Assembly (NCBI GenBank): GCA_021413825.1
Contig: JAIOPQ010000007.1
Span: 1 to 64,000, forward strand
DNA: 64,000 bases
Direction of reading: 5' to 3'
Source: Spirochaetia bacterium
Lineage (GTDB): Bacteria; Spirochaetota; Leptospiria; Leptospirales; Leptonemataceae
The notes beneath the pieces were generated by a model that saw nothing but the letters and a program-made list of their open reading frames with translations, searched no databases and had not been told where the DNA came from. Below, piece by piece: positions 43,337-52,561 of this stretch (the first letter of the stretch is position 1; every line of letters begins with the position of its first letter). The position numbers were made by a program, and so were the translations under genes.

Positions 43337-44652
43337 GCCGAAAGGGTAAGCTCCTCATTGATTGCCTGCATTTGCAAATAACGTCTGGTGAAAGAATCAT
43401 TGAGACGACCATCGTCTCCCTTGAACTCCGCGCGGACTCCGCGCACAAGATACATATCAATCTCGCCTTTATTCTTAGCCTTCACAGCGCCACGATATTC
43501 GCATTCAAAGAAATCTTTTACAAGTTCATACGTATCCCTGGAAATATTAACCTGCATTGGGATTCCGGACGATTCCATGCGACTTGCAATGTTCACAGTA
43601 TCTCCCCATATATCGTACGCGAATTTCTCCTGGCCAATTACACCTGCGACCAGATGCCCTGTGTGAATGCCAAGTCTGATCTCCCAGACAGGAAGCCCCT
43701 TCGCTTCACGCTCCGCTTTCAGCTTTGTCATGTAATTAACCATCTTGAGCGCCGCGAGCACACAATCCACAGGATTGCTCCGATTGTTGTGTGGAACTCC
43801 ACCTGCACACATGTACGAATCACCAATGGTTTTGATTTTCTCCAGTTTGTGTTTCTTTATGATTGAATCAAAACTTGTAAAACAACTATCCAGCTCGTGC
43901 ACCAGTTCATCCGGTTTCAAGTGCTCCGCAATCTTAGTGAAGCCCACGAGATCAGTAAATAGAACTGAAACGGCTTCATAATTCCTTGGCTGAACACGAT
44001 CGTTTCGCTTTAGTTCATCAGCAATTTCAACGGGCAAAATATTCAACAGAAGCCGTTCTGACTTTTCGCGTTCGGCGTGAAAATTGCGAGCCAGTATTAC
44101 AACGAGCGCGGCGCTAAACAATTGAACAAACGGATAATTTAAGAGCACATCCAAAAATCGCTCCTGCGAACTTGGCTTTGTAGTCCAGCTTGCAAGCCAG
44201 GCCGGTTCCATTCCTTCAAGCAAAAGCAATCCAACCGAAGTTCCCAGGTACAAAATGAATACCATTACAGTGTTCAGACCATTTCTTGAAAGAATTGTTG
44301 CAATCATCAATGCAGGGATCAGATAGTAACTGGATCCTCCCTGTGATCCGCCGCTTGGAAACCATAGTGTGACAAGAAAAATCAAGATCAGTAGATTAAA
44401 AGGCCAATAGAGTGCATTGTAGACCATTTTGAAACGCGAAAGGAAATACATTCCGAGAAATAGAACGCCGGTTATGAAATTGATTCCAAATTGCAGCATC
44501 CCCGTAGTAGGTTGCAGTAAGTAGGCGAACGACCCAAAGATATTCGCAATTCCATTGATCAGACTAATCGTAGAAAAGAGTCTGTGCTCAAGCGAATGCT
44601 CCTTTACGTTACCTACCAGAGAAAAGAAAAGCCGGACTGCAAACTGTCGCAT
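43333..44652 (-). CDS. Membrane-bound class III adenylate/guanylate cyclase
   Basis: 439 residues from ATG 44652 (TTG 44694 in frame). Six membrane segments in the first 200 residues, a short coiled coil, then a class III cyclase domain: metal-binding Asp in SVLFTDLVGFT and TIGDSYMCAGG, and transition-state residues in YDIWGDTVNIASRMES. Ends with the usual RGAVKAKNKGEIDMYLV segment. Makes a cyclic nucleotide in response to a membrane-linked cue; cAMP is the default but not proven. Followed by the SUKH gene. Confidence 0.92.
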   Translation of the reverse strand: MRQFAVRLFFSLVGNVKEHSLEHRLFSTISLINGIANIFGSFAYLLQPTTGMLQFGINFITGVLFLGMYFLSRFKMVYNALYWPFNLLILIFLVTLWFPSGGSQGGSSYYLIPALMIATILSRNGLNTVMVFILYLGTSVGLLLLEGMEPAWLASWTTKPSSQERFLDVLLNYPFVQLFSAALVVILARNFHAEREKSERLLLNILPVEIADELKRNDRVQPRNYEAVSVLFTDLVGFTKIAEHLKPDELVHELDSCFTSFDSIIKKHKLEKIKTIGDSYMCAGGVPHNNRSNPVDCVLAALKMVNYMTKLKAEREAKGLPVWEIRLGIHTGHLVAGVIGQEKFAYDIWGDTVNIASRMESSGIPMQVNISRDTYELVKDFFECEYRGAVKAKNKGEIDMYLVRGVRAEFKGDDGRLNDSFTRRYLQMQAINEELTLSA

Positions 44653-44736
44653 AGTATTTGGTCGAAGATTCCCTAAATACGTTACAGAAATCAATTAAAG
44701 ATTGTCGGGTTTTGAGTAAATTCGCAACTTGAAGAG

Positions 44737-45243
44737 ATGAGTTCGCAGGCCTTTGATAACAACGTTCGACTACTCCAGGAAGGTCTGGATCTGCTGGGAA
44801 CACTGAATCAGAGCGCCTATTCAATGAAATCTCCCCTGGGAGCATCAGTTGGAAACCACGTGCGGCATATTGTTGATTTCTATTTGTCTTTCTTGAAAAC
44901 CCTTCCCTCCGGAAAATTCGATTACGATTCTAGATCGCGGGACTCAGAAGTGGAACAAAACCTCGATGTCGCAATGCAGCGCATTAGCACGATTCTGGAA
45001 CGCTTGACCAGCACTCATCTGGATCTTGACGCAGAATGCCTCTGCAAAACTGAAGCCTCACAACCGCCCGAATTTTCGAAGTCGACAATCAAGCGCGAAT
45101 TGCAGCACCTACACGCGCACACGATCCATCACTACGCTCTCATATCTTACGTTCTGTCCGTTCATGGGGTCACAGTTCCACATGGATTTGGAGTAGCGCC
45201 ATCCACTCTTGCGTTCCTGCAGGAAGAGAGCCTTGCTGGCTGA
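44737..45243 (+). CDS. DinB-like metal-binding protein
   Basis: 168 residues, four-helix bundle. Metal ligands His-x3-His in GNHVRHIVDFY and HTIHHYALISY near the C terminus are the DinB/YfiT-like set. Enzyme class unknown (hydrolase or thiol transferase in relatives). Short ribosome-binding site GAAGAGATG. Overlaps the next gene by 11 bases. Confidence 0.8.
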   Translation: MSSQAFDNNVRLLQEGLDLLGTLNQSAYSMKSPLGASVGNHVRHIVDFYLSFLKTLPSGKFDYDSRSRDSEVEQNLDVAMQRISTILERLTSTHLDLDAECLCKTEASQPPEFSKSTIKRELQHLHAHTIHHYALISYVLSVHGVTVPHGFGVAPSTLAFLQEESLAG

Positions 45244-46834
45244 TCTAACCGCCCTACTTCTAATAGCCGCTTCAACGTTTGTCAGTGAAGACTTAACCAG
45301 CATTGGGGCGGGAATCGCCGCGGCCTCCGGTAAAGTGTCATTCGCCGTCGCCTTGATAGGCTCGATGCTTGGCATCTTCGTAGGAGATCTTTTGCTTTTC
45401 GCTGCGGGCAGAACGCTGGGCCGGGCGGCCCTCAGCTATGCGCCGCTGAAGTGGTTTATAGATGCAAGTGCCGTGGAGCGAAGCTCGCGCTGGTTTCAGG
45501 AGCGCGGCGGAACTTTAATCTTTTCCAGTCGGTTCATTCCAGGCATGCGGCTGCCTACGTACTTTGCTGCCGGTGTCCTCCATGTCTCGCTTTTCAGTTT
45601 CCTTGGATATTTTGCCCTGGCTGCCGTCATCTGGACACCTCTGATTGTAGGGGCTGCATATTTGATTGGTGATCGCATAACGCAGCTTTTTCAGACTTCA
45701 AATGGATTACTCGTGCTTACGGCCACGGGGCTGGCACTCTATGGATCTATCCGGTTAATCCTCAGTCTGACAACATATCGTGGAAGGCGCAACATTGTTG
45801 GCTGGTTCAAGCGATTGAAATGGGAATTCTGGCCGTCCTGGATGGCATACCCTCCGATTGTAGTCTATTGCGCGTTCCTTGCTGTAAAGCACAGGCGAGC
45901 CGTTCCGTTTACAAGCTGCAATCCTGGAATTCCAGCCAGCGGTCTGGTTGGAGAATCCAAATACGACATTCTTAAGCAGCTACCGTCAAGCGCCATAGCA
46001 AAGTCACTGTTTCTTGGATCAGAACTTTCTGATTTAGATCGATCAAGGCTTGTGAAGAGGTTTGCTGCTAAGGCATTTCCGAAACATCCACTGGTGATAA
46101 AGCCAGACCGCGGAGAGCGAGGCAAAGGGGTAAGGATAGTTCGAAATCAAGCGGATCTGATCGACGCGCTTGCAGTCCGGCACGACTGCATTGTACAGGA
46201 ATATGTTCCGGGAATTGAGTTTGGAATTATGTATGTGAGGCTTCCTTCACAACCGCATGGGCGAATAATCTCCATTACGCGGAAGATCATGCCTGTAATC
46301 GCGGGAGACGGAATACATACTCTAGAGCACCTGATACTAAGCGATGCGCGTGCGGTTTGTCTTGCATCCCACTATCTGCACGTTAACCGCCATGCGCTCG
46401 ACAGAATTCCGTCAAAAGGAGAATCGATTCAACTTGTGGAACTGGGCACCCATTCCAAAGGATCCATTTTCCTGGATGGCTCGGATTTGATCAGTAAACC
46501 GTTAAGTCATAAGATTGATCAAATCAGCAGGCATTTCAAAGGCTTCTATCTGGGCAGGTACGATGTCCGTGTTCCCGATGAGAACGATTTACGCCAGGGG
46601 AAGAACATCAAGATAGTTGAGCTCAATGGAGTAACCTCTGAACCAACCCATATTTACGATCCACAAATTTCTATCTTCAAAGCGTATGGGGCACTCCTCG
46701 ATCACTGGCGCCTGGCGTACCAAATTGGAATTGAGAATATTTCGCAAGGACATGCACCGTGGACGATTTCCGAATTAATTGGTTTGCTCTGGACTGAATG
46801 GAAAAATCGTTCAGGCATCATTGGTGATGCCTAG
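45233..46834 (+). CDS. VTT (DedA-type) membrane protein fused to ATP-grasp ligase
   Basis: About 533 residues from TTG 45233, which has AGGAAGAG upstream; the frame opens at 45209. The first 180 residues are membrane-bound and carry the VTT/DedA motif IFSSRFIPGMRLPTYFAAG (96-114), the signature of lipid scramblase-like transporters. A linker of basic residues follows, then an ATP-grasp domain over about 265-500: PLVIKPDRGERGKGVRIV, IVQEYVPGIEFGIM, GDGIHTLEHLI, and the metal-binding KIVELNGV. ATP-grasp ligases join a carboxylate to an amine or thiol. The fusion suggests ligation of a membrane-bound or flipped substrate. Confidence 0.85.
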   Translation: MLADLTALLLIAASTFVSEDLTSIGAGIAAASGKVSFAVALIGSMLGIFVGDLLLFAAGRTLGRAALSYAPLKWFIDASAVERSSRWFQERGGTLIFSSRFIPGMRLPTYFAAGVLHVSLFSFLGYFALAAVIWTPLIVGAAYLIGDRITQLFQTSNGLLVLTATGLALYGSIRLILSLTTYRGRRNIVGWFKRLKWEFWPSWMAYPPIVVYCAFLAVKHRRAVPFTSCNPGIPASGLVGESKYDILKQLPSSAIAKSLFLGSELSDLDRSRLVKRFAAKAFPKHPLVIKPDRGERGKGVRIVRNQADLIDALAVRHDCIVQEYVPGIEFGIMYVRLPSQPHGRIISITRKIMPVIAGDGIHTLEHLILSDARAVCLASHYLHVNRHALDRIPSKGESIQLVELGTHSKGSIFLDGSDLISKPLSHKIDQISRHFKGFYLGRYDVRVPDENDLRQGKNIKIVELNGVTSEPTHIYDPQISIFKAYGALLDHWRLAYQIGIENISQGHAPWTISELIGLLWTEWKNRSGIIGDA

Positions 46835-47206
46835 CTCGCCCCTGCGAATCCATAGAACAAGCAGACTGCAAACAAACACGGCAAGCGCTGAAAAAAACAA
46901 ATATCCCTGATCGTTTCGAACAAAAATTCCAAGGCGCACCAGATGGCTTACAATGGCGCCTGCCGTCAGGGAACTGGCAAAAAACGCTCCGAACGCAACT
47001 GTTCTGGGAATGAGCAGCAATAGAACGGTGATCAGTTCCATAGTGGCGGCGCAGTAGCGACCCCACGGCTCCGCATCCAACTGCGCGAATATCCAGACGC
47101 AAACTTCATCGCCAGAGAATTTCCAGAAAAGTGTGCGTAGCAAGATCAGGCAGGCAGTGAGTTGCAAAACCCAGCTGAAAACAAGGGCCCTATTGACCGC
47201 ACGCAT
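46811..47206 (-). CDS. Small DoxX-like membrane protein
   Basis: 131 residues with four hydrophobic segments (10-28, 55-72, 75-95, 102-120) separated by short loops, the four-helix layout of DoxX. The block KFSGDEVCVWIF then WGRYCAATMELITVLLLLIP with the conserved Glu is typical. No known substrate; DoxX proteins are implicated in membrane redox protection. Overlaps the previous gene by 24 bases tail to tail. Confidence 0.7.
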   Translation of the reverse strand: MRAVNRALVFSWVLQLTACLILLRTLFWKFSGDEVCVWIFAQLDAEPWGRYCAATMELITVLLLLIPRTVAFGAFFASSLTAGAIVSHLVRLGIFVRNDQGYLFFSALAVFVCSLLVLWIRRGELGITNDA

Positions 47207-47262
47207 GCACGAGTTCAGTTTTTAGTTCTTTACTGTCCAGCTAGATTTAGAGAATCCTCTTC

Positions 47263-47793
47263 ATGGCAGAGAAATGGAAGCCCATTCTCAGTGAACCTCG
47301 CGCAGCCAGGCTGTACATAGCATGCTTCTTTGATGATGCAGAACCATATTTGAGTATGAAGAAGTCACTGGAGTCTGCGTTTGGAAAATCGGATTATGAA
47401 AGTCAGTCGATCGACACGGATCTACTGATGCCTCTGTATACTAACATTGCTCGACGCGTGCTACGCATCTTGAGTTTTCGCAGACAGGTAGGGCGGGAAG
47501 AAATCGTCGACGTTCGCAAGCGCACCCTTGGCCTGGAAGCTGGTCTCCAACAAGTCGGCAGGCCACTGGTCGAACTCGATCCTGGATATGTCACAGAGTT
47601 TACCGTTGTGCGGACCTCGCTAAAGGATGATTTTCATCACATTTATTTTTATTCCGGGATATTCGGTGAGAGCCTGTATTATTTTGAGAATGCATCGTTT
47701 CGTCCTTTTTTGCAAACGCCCGAGTTCTATCGCTCTGAAGCTGTCATTGCGGCATTCAACGATTTGAGGTTAATACATGTTACGGAGCAATAG
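47263..47793 (+). CDS. DUF4416 family protein
   Basis: 176 residues, cytoplasmic. The core PLVELDPGYVTEFTVVRTSLKDDFHHIYFYSGIFGESLYYFENASFRPF region (residues 105-155) matches DUF4416, whose members occur in delta-proteobacteria and spirochaetes. Function unknown. A ribosome-binding site GAGAATCC lies before ATG. Overlaps the following lipoprotein gene by 17 bases. Confidence 0.8.
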   Translation: MAEKWKPILSEPRAARLYIACFFDDAEPYLSMKKSLESAFGKSDYESQSIDTDLLMPLYTNIARRVLRILSFRRQVGREEIVDVRKRTLGLEAGLQQVGRPLVELDPGYVTEFTVVRTSLKDDFHHIYFYSGIFGESLYYFENASFRPFLQTPEFYRSEAVIAAFNDLRLIHVTEQ

Positions 47794-48322
47794 CGTCGCT
47801 TTCGCCATCCTGCTCATTGCAAGTGGCTGCAATCGACAACTGGCAGTGGAATCAGCTATTGTTTGCGACGATTTTTCCGAGGGAAAATGCAAGGAAGGTG
47901 CGCCTAAAAATGGAGTTTACAGCTTTCAGATTCCCGTAGAAAAAACCAAAACCTGGTTTGACTTCGCCTATCATATGTATTTTCATTCAAGACAGACACC
48001 CGGGATGCGTGTGGAGTTTACGCGGGATATTGCCACGGGTGATCCGTTGAGACAATCGCTCCATTGTAAGTACAAGCTGGAGCGTGGCGCAGATTTTGTG
48101 GAAGACCACATGGAAGGCCTACGCTGGGATGAAGACGGATCGGGGTTGTGGTGCTTTGACTACCTGGGCACTATGCTCGTGAAGTTTCACAAGAAATTTG
48201 GATCCATTCAAGGGAAACCCACGGTCGACTTTTTTCCAATCAATCTTACAATCAGTCTGGATGGCGGACTTAATACAGCCAAAAGCGAGTCAATTAGCCT
48301 GGACTGGCAGGCATCGAGGTAA
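47777..48322 (+). CDS. Lipoprotein of unknown function
   Basis: 181 residues with signal peptide and lipobox IASGC (Cys18). The mature part has two cysteines in IVCDDFSEGKCK and one pair in HCKYK and LWCFDY, likely disulfides, consistent with a periplasmic or outer-membrane location. Beta-rich. Same operon as DUF4416 and the BFN gene; family not recognised. Confidence 0.72.
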   Translation: MLRSNSVAFAILLIASGCNRQLAVESAIVCDDFSEGKCKEGAPKNGVYSFQIPVEKTKTWFDFAYHMYFHSRQTPGMRVEFTRDIATGDPLRQSLHCKYKLERGADFVEDHMEGLRWDEDGSGLWCFDYLGTMLVKFHKKFGSIQGKPTVDFFPINLTISLDGGLNTAKSESISLDWQASR

Positions 48323-48324
48323 AC

Positions 48325-48936
48325 GTGAGCGAAGAAAATCATCCATTGCCGGAAGGCTTGTTAGAAGTAAAGATATCCGACGTTTCGATTACAAACGTGG
48401 GGTTCGCGATTTTTATGAAGCCAGTAGGCTCTACATCTAGCAAGGTCGTCCCCATTTTCATAGGTCCGCTTGAAACATATTCAATCTCAAGTGCGCTCGA
48501 TGGTGTAACACCGCCCAGGCCAAACACCCATGATTTGATCATCAACCTGATTTCAGAGCTGGAAGCGCGCATTCTACACGTAATCATCAATGATATAATC
48601 GGAAATATTTTTTATGCGCGTGTCGTAATCCAATCAGGAGATGGCATTGTGGAAATTGATGCTCGGCCCTCTGATTCGGTGGCGATTGCGATTCGGGCCA
48701 AATGTCCTATATTTATGCACGAGAAAGTATATCAAGAAGCAGGTGTAGTGATTGGAGATGAAGGGAAACCGGAAACCCCGGAGAACGAAGAGGAACAAAT
48801 TATCACAACCTCTGCAACTTCTCAAACTCCAATTGAGCAATTAAAAATCCGCCTACAAAGGGCAATTGACCAGGAAAGGTTTGAGGAAGCGGCAGACCTG
48901 CGCGATCAGATAACTAAAATGCAGCGCGAGAACTAA
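48325..48936 (+). CDS. Bifunctional nuclease-family (BFN/DUF151) protein with UVR tail
   Basis: 203 residues from GTG 48325. BFN core with VPIFIGPLETYSISSALDGVTPPRPNTHDLI, FYARVVIQ and IDARPSDSVAIAIRAKCPIF, followed by a charged linker and a UVR helix hairpin LKIRLQRAIDQERFEEAADLRDQI, as found in UvrB and UvrC. The arrangement is known in thermophiles and chloroflexi. Adjacent recG hints at DNA repair. Confidence 0.9.
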   Translation: MSEENHPLPEGLLEVKISDVSITNVGFAIFMKPVGSTSSKVVPIFIGPLETYSISSALDGVTPPRPNTHDLIINLISELEARILHVIINDIIGNIFYARVVIQSGDGIVEIDARPSDSVAIAIRAKCPIFMHEKVYQEAGVVIGDEGKPETPENEEEQIITTSATSQTPIEQLKIRLQRAIDQERFEEAADLRDQITKMQREN

Positions 48937-48955
48937 GCGCTGCTCAACAAACAGC

Positions 48956-51040
48956 GTGCCCAGAGCCAAAAAGAAAACAGATACGATTGAAGCGCCTGAA
49001 AGCGAGCTTTCGTCGATTAAGGGAATTGGTCCTGCACGCGAAGAACTCCTGGCACTGGCTGGCGTTCGCACAATTGAAGATCTATTGTATCGATTTCCCA
49101 GGCGCTACCTGGATCGCACTCTTGCCACCAGTACGGCGTTCCGAGCTGGAGTGGAAACGACGCTCATTGTGACCGTCGAGAATTCTTATCTGGCGCACGG
49201 CAAGCGAAGCCGCCTTGTAGTTCATTGCAAAACGTTAAACGGCGAATCACTATCCCTTGTATTCTTCAGGGGCGTGGGGTATTTTCGAAGAGTATTCCAA
49301 AAATCTGTAATGCTGGTTGTATCCGGCAAGCTTGAATCGTTTGGAGGAATGCAGATAGCTCATCCGGATTTTGAAGTACTCGATTCTGAAGATAGTGAAA
49401 CAATTCACACCGGTAGAATTGTGCCAGTCTATCCAGGCACAGAAGATCTAAAGAAACGAGGGTTGGATAGCCGTGGGTTCAGGCGGATCTTGCATTCGGT
49501 GCTCGATAACGGCTCAACCCTTCCGGACTTAATCCCGAATGATTTACTGGATAAGCATGGCTATCTCAAGCGAATGGATGCCCTGCGTGAGATTCATTTT
49601 CCGGAAAGCATGGATTCACTGCGAGTGGCGCGCAATTCACTCAAATTCGAAGAGTTGTTTCTATTCTCCTGCCACATGAAAAACAAACGAAGCGCCCGGC
49701 TCCAACAGAAACGTGAGCTCTGGCCTTTGCCTTACGGAAAATCGGAACAATGGATTCAACTGAAGCAACGCTTGCCTTTTACTCCCACAGGGGAGCAGAA
49801 TCGTGCAATCGAAGTCATACTCGCTGACGCGCAGGCAAACCATGCCACTGCATTCTTGCTTCAGGGAGATGTGGGTTCCGGAAAGACACTGGTCGCAATC
49901 GCTTCAATGCTGCACTACGTTGCTAACAATGTGCAGTGTGCCTTGCTTGTCCCGACGGAAGTACTCGCACGCCAGCATTTCAGGACGTTCATGGACCTGC
50001 TTGCGCTAAGCGGAGTTCAGATTGAATTACTCCTGGGAGCTGAACCCAAGAAATCCAAAGCTGGCCGCATCGATCGCATTCAGCGCGGCGAGGCTGATAT
50101 TGTAATCGGAACGCATAGCTTGCTTGAACCGGAAGTAACATTCGCAGCCCTTGGACTGGTTGTTGTGGATGAACAACATCGCTTTGGTGTAGAGCAACGC
50201 GAGACGCTGCGGAAAAAGGGAAGGAATCCTGACGTTGTTGGAATGACTGCAACGCCAATTCCCAGAACTCTCTGCCTTACGGAGTTTGCTGACTTAAAAC
50301 TTGTAACCCTACTTGAAAAACCGGCGGGGCGTTTACCTATCAAGACAATGCGTCTCGGAGAAGATAAGCGATCAGGGATGTATAAATCGATTCGCAATCA
50401 CGTTACGCAGGGAAGGCAGTGCTACATTGTTTATCCGGTGATTGATGAGAGTGAGAAATCAGATCTACGCGCGGCGACGGACGGTTTCCAGGAATTACAG
50501 ACTGCAATCTTTCCAGATCTGAAACTTGAGTTGCTTCATGGAAGAATGAAAACAGATGAAAAAGACCGGGTGATGTCGGAATTCCGCGCGGGAAAAATTC
50601 AAATACTTGTATCTACAACAGTAATCGAAGTCGGTGTTGATGTTCCAAATGCGACCATTATGGTAATTGAACATGCGGATCGATTTGGAATTTCTCAGCT
50701 TCATCAGTTGCGGGGTCGCGTTGGACGCGGAAGTGAGGAGAGTTTTTGCGTACTTATGGCAGGACCGGGAACTGAAGAGGCAGAGGAGCGTTTGAGCGCT
50801 GTTGTAGCAACTGAGAACGGGTTTGATCTGGCAGAAACGGATCTTAAGATCCGCGGACCCGGTGAAATTCTTGGGAAACGCCAGCACGGTGTCGATGGGC
50901 TTCGGATCGCTAATCTAATGGAAGATAGGAAACTAGTGGAAGTTGCATTTGAGTCGGCAGAACAGGCTACTGGTCTCCCCGAAGCCGCCCTTGAATTCAT
51001 AAAAAAGAGATTTGCAACAACGGAACAGAGTCTGAGCTGA
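48956..51040 (+). CDS. recG: ATP-dependent DNA helicase RecG
   Basis: 694 residues from GTG 48956. Wedge/OB domain at the N terminus (SSIKGIGPAREELLALAGVRTIEDLLYRFPRRYLDR), Walker A LLQGDVGSGKT, Walker B VVDEQHRFG, motif III VVGMTATPIPRTLCLT, motif V VEVGVDVPNATIMVIE and QLRGRVGRG, closing with the RecG-specific LKIRGPGEILGKRQHG. Remodels stalled replication forks and Holliday junctions. Belongs to the plus-strand unit DUF4416 to histidine phosphatase. Confidence 0.97.
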   Translation: MPRAKKKTDTIEAPESELSSIKGIGPAREELLALAGVRTIEDLLYRFPRRYLDRTLATSTAFRAGVETTLIVTVENSYLAHGKRSRLVVHCKTLNGESLSLVFFRGVGYFRRVFQKSVMLVVSGKLESFGGMQIAHPDFEVLDSEDSETIHTGRIVPVYPGTEDLKKRGLDSRGFRRILHSVLDNGSTLPDLIPNDLLDKHGYLKRMDALREIHFPESMDSLRVARNSLKFEELFLFSCHMKNKRSARLQQKRELWPLPYGKSEQWIQLKQRLPFTPTGEQNRAIEVILADAQANHATAFLLQGDVGSGKTLVAIASMLHYVANNVQCALLVPTEVLARQHFRTFMDLLALSGVQIELLLGAEPKKSKAGRIDRIQRGEADIVIGTHSLLEPEVTFAALGLVVVDEQHRFGVEQRETLRKKGRNPDVVGMTATPIPRTLCLTEFADLKLVTLLEKPAGRLPIKTMRLGEDKRSGMYKSIRNHVTQGRQCYIVYPVIDESEKSDLRAATDGFQELQTAIFPDLKLELLHGRMKTDEKDRVMSEFRAGKIQILVSTTVIEVGVDVPNATIMVIEHADRFGISQLHQLRGRVGRGSEESFCVLMAGPGTEEAEERLSAVVATENGFDLAETDLKIRGPGEILGKRQHGVDGLRIANLMEDRKLVEVAFESAEQATGLPEAALEFIKKRFATTEQSLS

Positions 51041-51046
51041 TATTAA

Positions 51047-52561
51047 GTGGTTACAGAGTTTTCCATTCGAGTTGGTTTCCTTGTGGTGCTCCTGGCACTG
51101 CTCCTCGGAATTTCCTTTACGGTATTCTTTCAGAATCGTAGCAGCATTTTCAATCGGCTCCTGGCGCTTGAACTTTTGCTCCTCAGTTGCTGGCAATTTG
51201 CGGGATTTCTACAGGTAATACTCCTGGTATCACCGCTAACCCTGCAGCCGCTGCAGATGATTTTTGGCGGAATGGCAGGCTATGTGTTTCTGCGGCTCGC
51301 CCGTTCCATGGCCGGAGTAAAAAAAGACTGGTTCGACTCGCTTGCCTTTCTTATGTGCAGCGCCGTTACCATTTACTATGTAATACGTATTTTCTACCCC
51401 GACACAGGAGAGCCTTCCGCATTTCTGTTGCTTGAGCCTAAGGCAAGAATCAATGGAATGCCGCATCCTGGCTACGTGGTTTACACTGCGATACTTGCAG
51501 CCTTTTACATTTCCGGGCTTTTCTTTATTGTTCGGTCCTACTTTGGAGAGCAGGACGACCGGAGCCGCAAACAACTGCTGACGGTTGTTGCGTCCATTGG
51601 TGTGGCGTCCATTTCCGGAATTGTATTTGTGAACGGATTTTATATTCTGAATATCCCAATGCTACTCCCCCTGGAACGATTCGTAATGCTCGGAGCTCTC
51701 TGTATACTTGCCTACTCAGTGCTGGGGCAACAGGCCTGGAGCAATGAATCACTCCTGCGAATCATTCAAGAGAATGAACGGTCGCTTGCAGAAAGAAATC
51801 GGATCATTGAATCAGAATTGGATTTGGCCAGACTGATCCATCATCGTTTGTTTCCCGAAAAACCTCCGCGGATTCCTGGATATGAAATCCAGGGAGCCTG
51901 CATTTCTACGGACAAAGTTGGTGGAGATTTTTACGACTTCTATACTCGAGTAGAGAACCTGGGCGTGTTCATTGCTGATGTTTCGGGGCACGGAATTCCT
52001 GCAGCCTTCATTGCATCCTGTACAAAGATGGCTTTCAATCATAGCGCTGCTCATTCTGAAAATGGATCGCAGCTGCTCAAGCGGATGGACGTTTCGATTG
52101 CGCGCCGCGCTGTTCAATCAATGTACGTTACAGCTGTCTATATCGAAATAGACTACGCGTCGCGAGAAATGTCTTACTGCAATGCGGGGCACTGTCCAAT
52201 TCTACTCCATAGGCGTGCAGATAATTCGGTGATACCCCTGAAATCAAAGGGTTCGCCTCTGGGATTGATGACTGGAAAGCCTTTTGAACTCCGGACGTTT
52301 CAGCTCCTGGACGGAGATCGTATTGTTCTATTCACAGATGGATTAACCGAGTCTATCGATCTGGCGCGCCAACCATTTGGCGAGGAGCGATTACGCGATC
52401 TCCTGATTACGTGCTCAGGTCAGAACGCGGCTGATGTAACAAGCAGCGTAATGCAGGAAATTTTGACTTTCACCGGCAAAGCAACCCTCGAAGATGATAC
52501 AACCATCGTAATAGTGGACGTGCTGCCACGTCCAGGCGAGTCTATCCAGGATGCAAAATGA
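51047..52561 (+). CDS. Membrane-anchored SpoIIE-type protein phosphatase
   Basis: 504 residues from GTG 51047. Seven hydrophobic segments across residues 1-230 (similar to 7TM sensor modules), a coiled coil, then the SpoIIE PP2C domain: VGGDFYDFY, FIADVSGHGIPAAF, MSYCNAGHCPILL, LFTDGLTES, EDDTTIVIVDV. Removes phosphate from an anti-sigma antagonist or other phosphoserine protein. Starts 7 bases after recG and its stop overlaps the next start by about 10 bases. Confidence 0.9.
   Translation: MVTEFSIRVGFLVVLLALLLGISFTVFFQNRSSIFNRLLALELLLLSCWQFAGFLQVILLVSPLTLQPLQMIFGGMAGYVFLRLARSMAGVKKDWFDSLAFLMCSAVTIYYVIRIFYPDTGEPSAFLLLEPKARINGMPHPGYVVYTAILAAFYISGLFFIVRSYFGEQDDRSRKQLLTVVASIGVASISGIVFVNGFYILNIPMLLPLERFVMLGALCILAYSVLGQQAWSNESLLRIIQENERSLAERNRIIESELDLARLIHHRLFPEKPPRIPGYEIQGACISTDKVGGDFYDFYTRVENLGVFIADVSGHGIPAAFIASCTKMAFNHSAAHSENGSQLLKRMDVSIARRAVQSMYVTAVYIEIDYASREMSYCNAGHCPILLHRRADNSVIPLKSKGSPLGLMTGKPFELRTFQLLDGDRIVLFTDGLTESIDLARQPFGEERLRDLLITCSGQNAADVTSSVMQEILTFTGKATLEDDTTIVIVDVLPRPGESIQDAK

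Noticed and set aside
43120-43866. 248-codon plus-strand open frame across the cyclase and SUKH genes
   Set aside because: It lies opposite two well-supported genes (cyclase motifs, SUKH fold) and has no recognisable domain; it is an antisense shadow.
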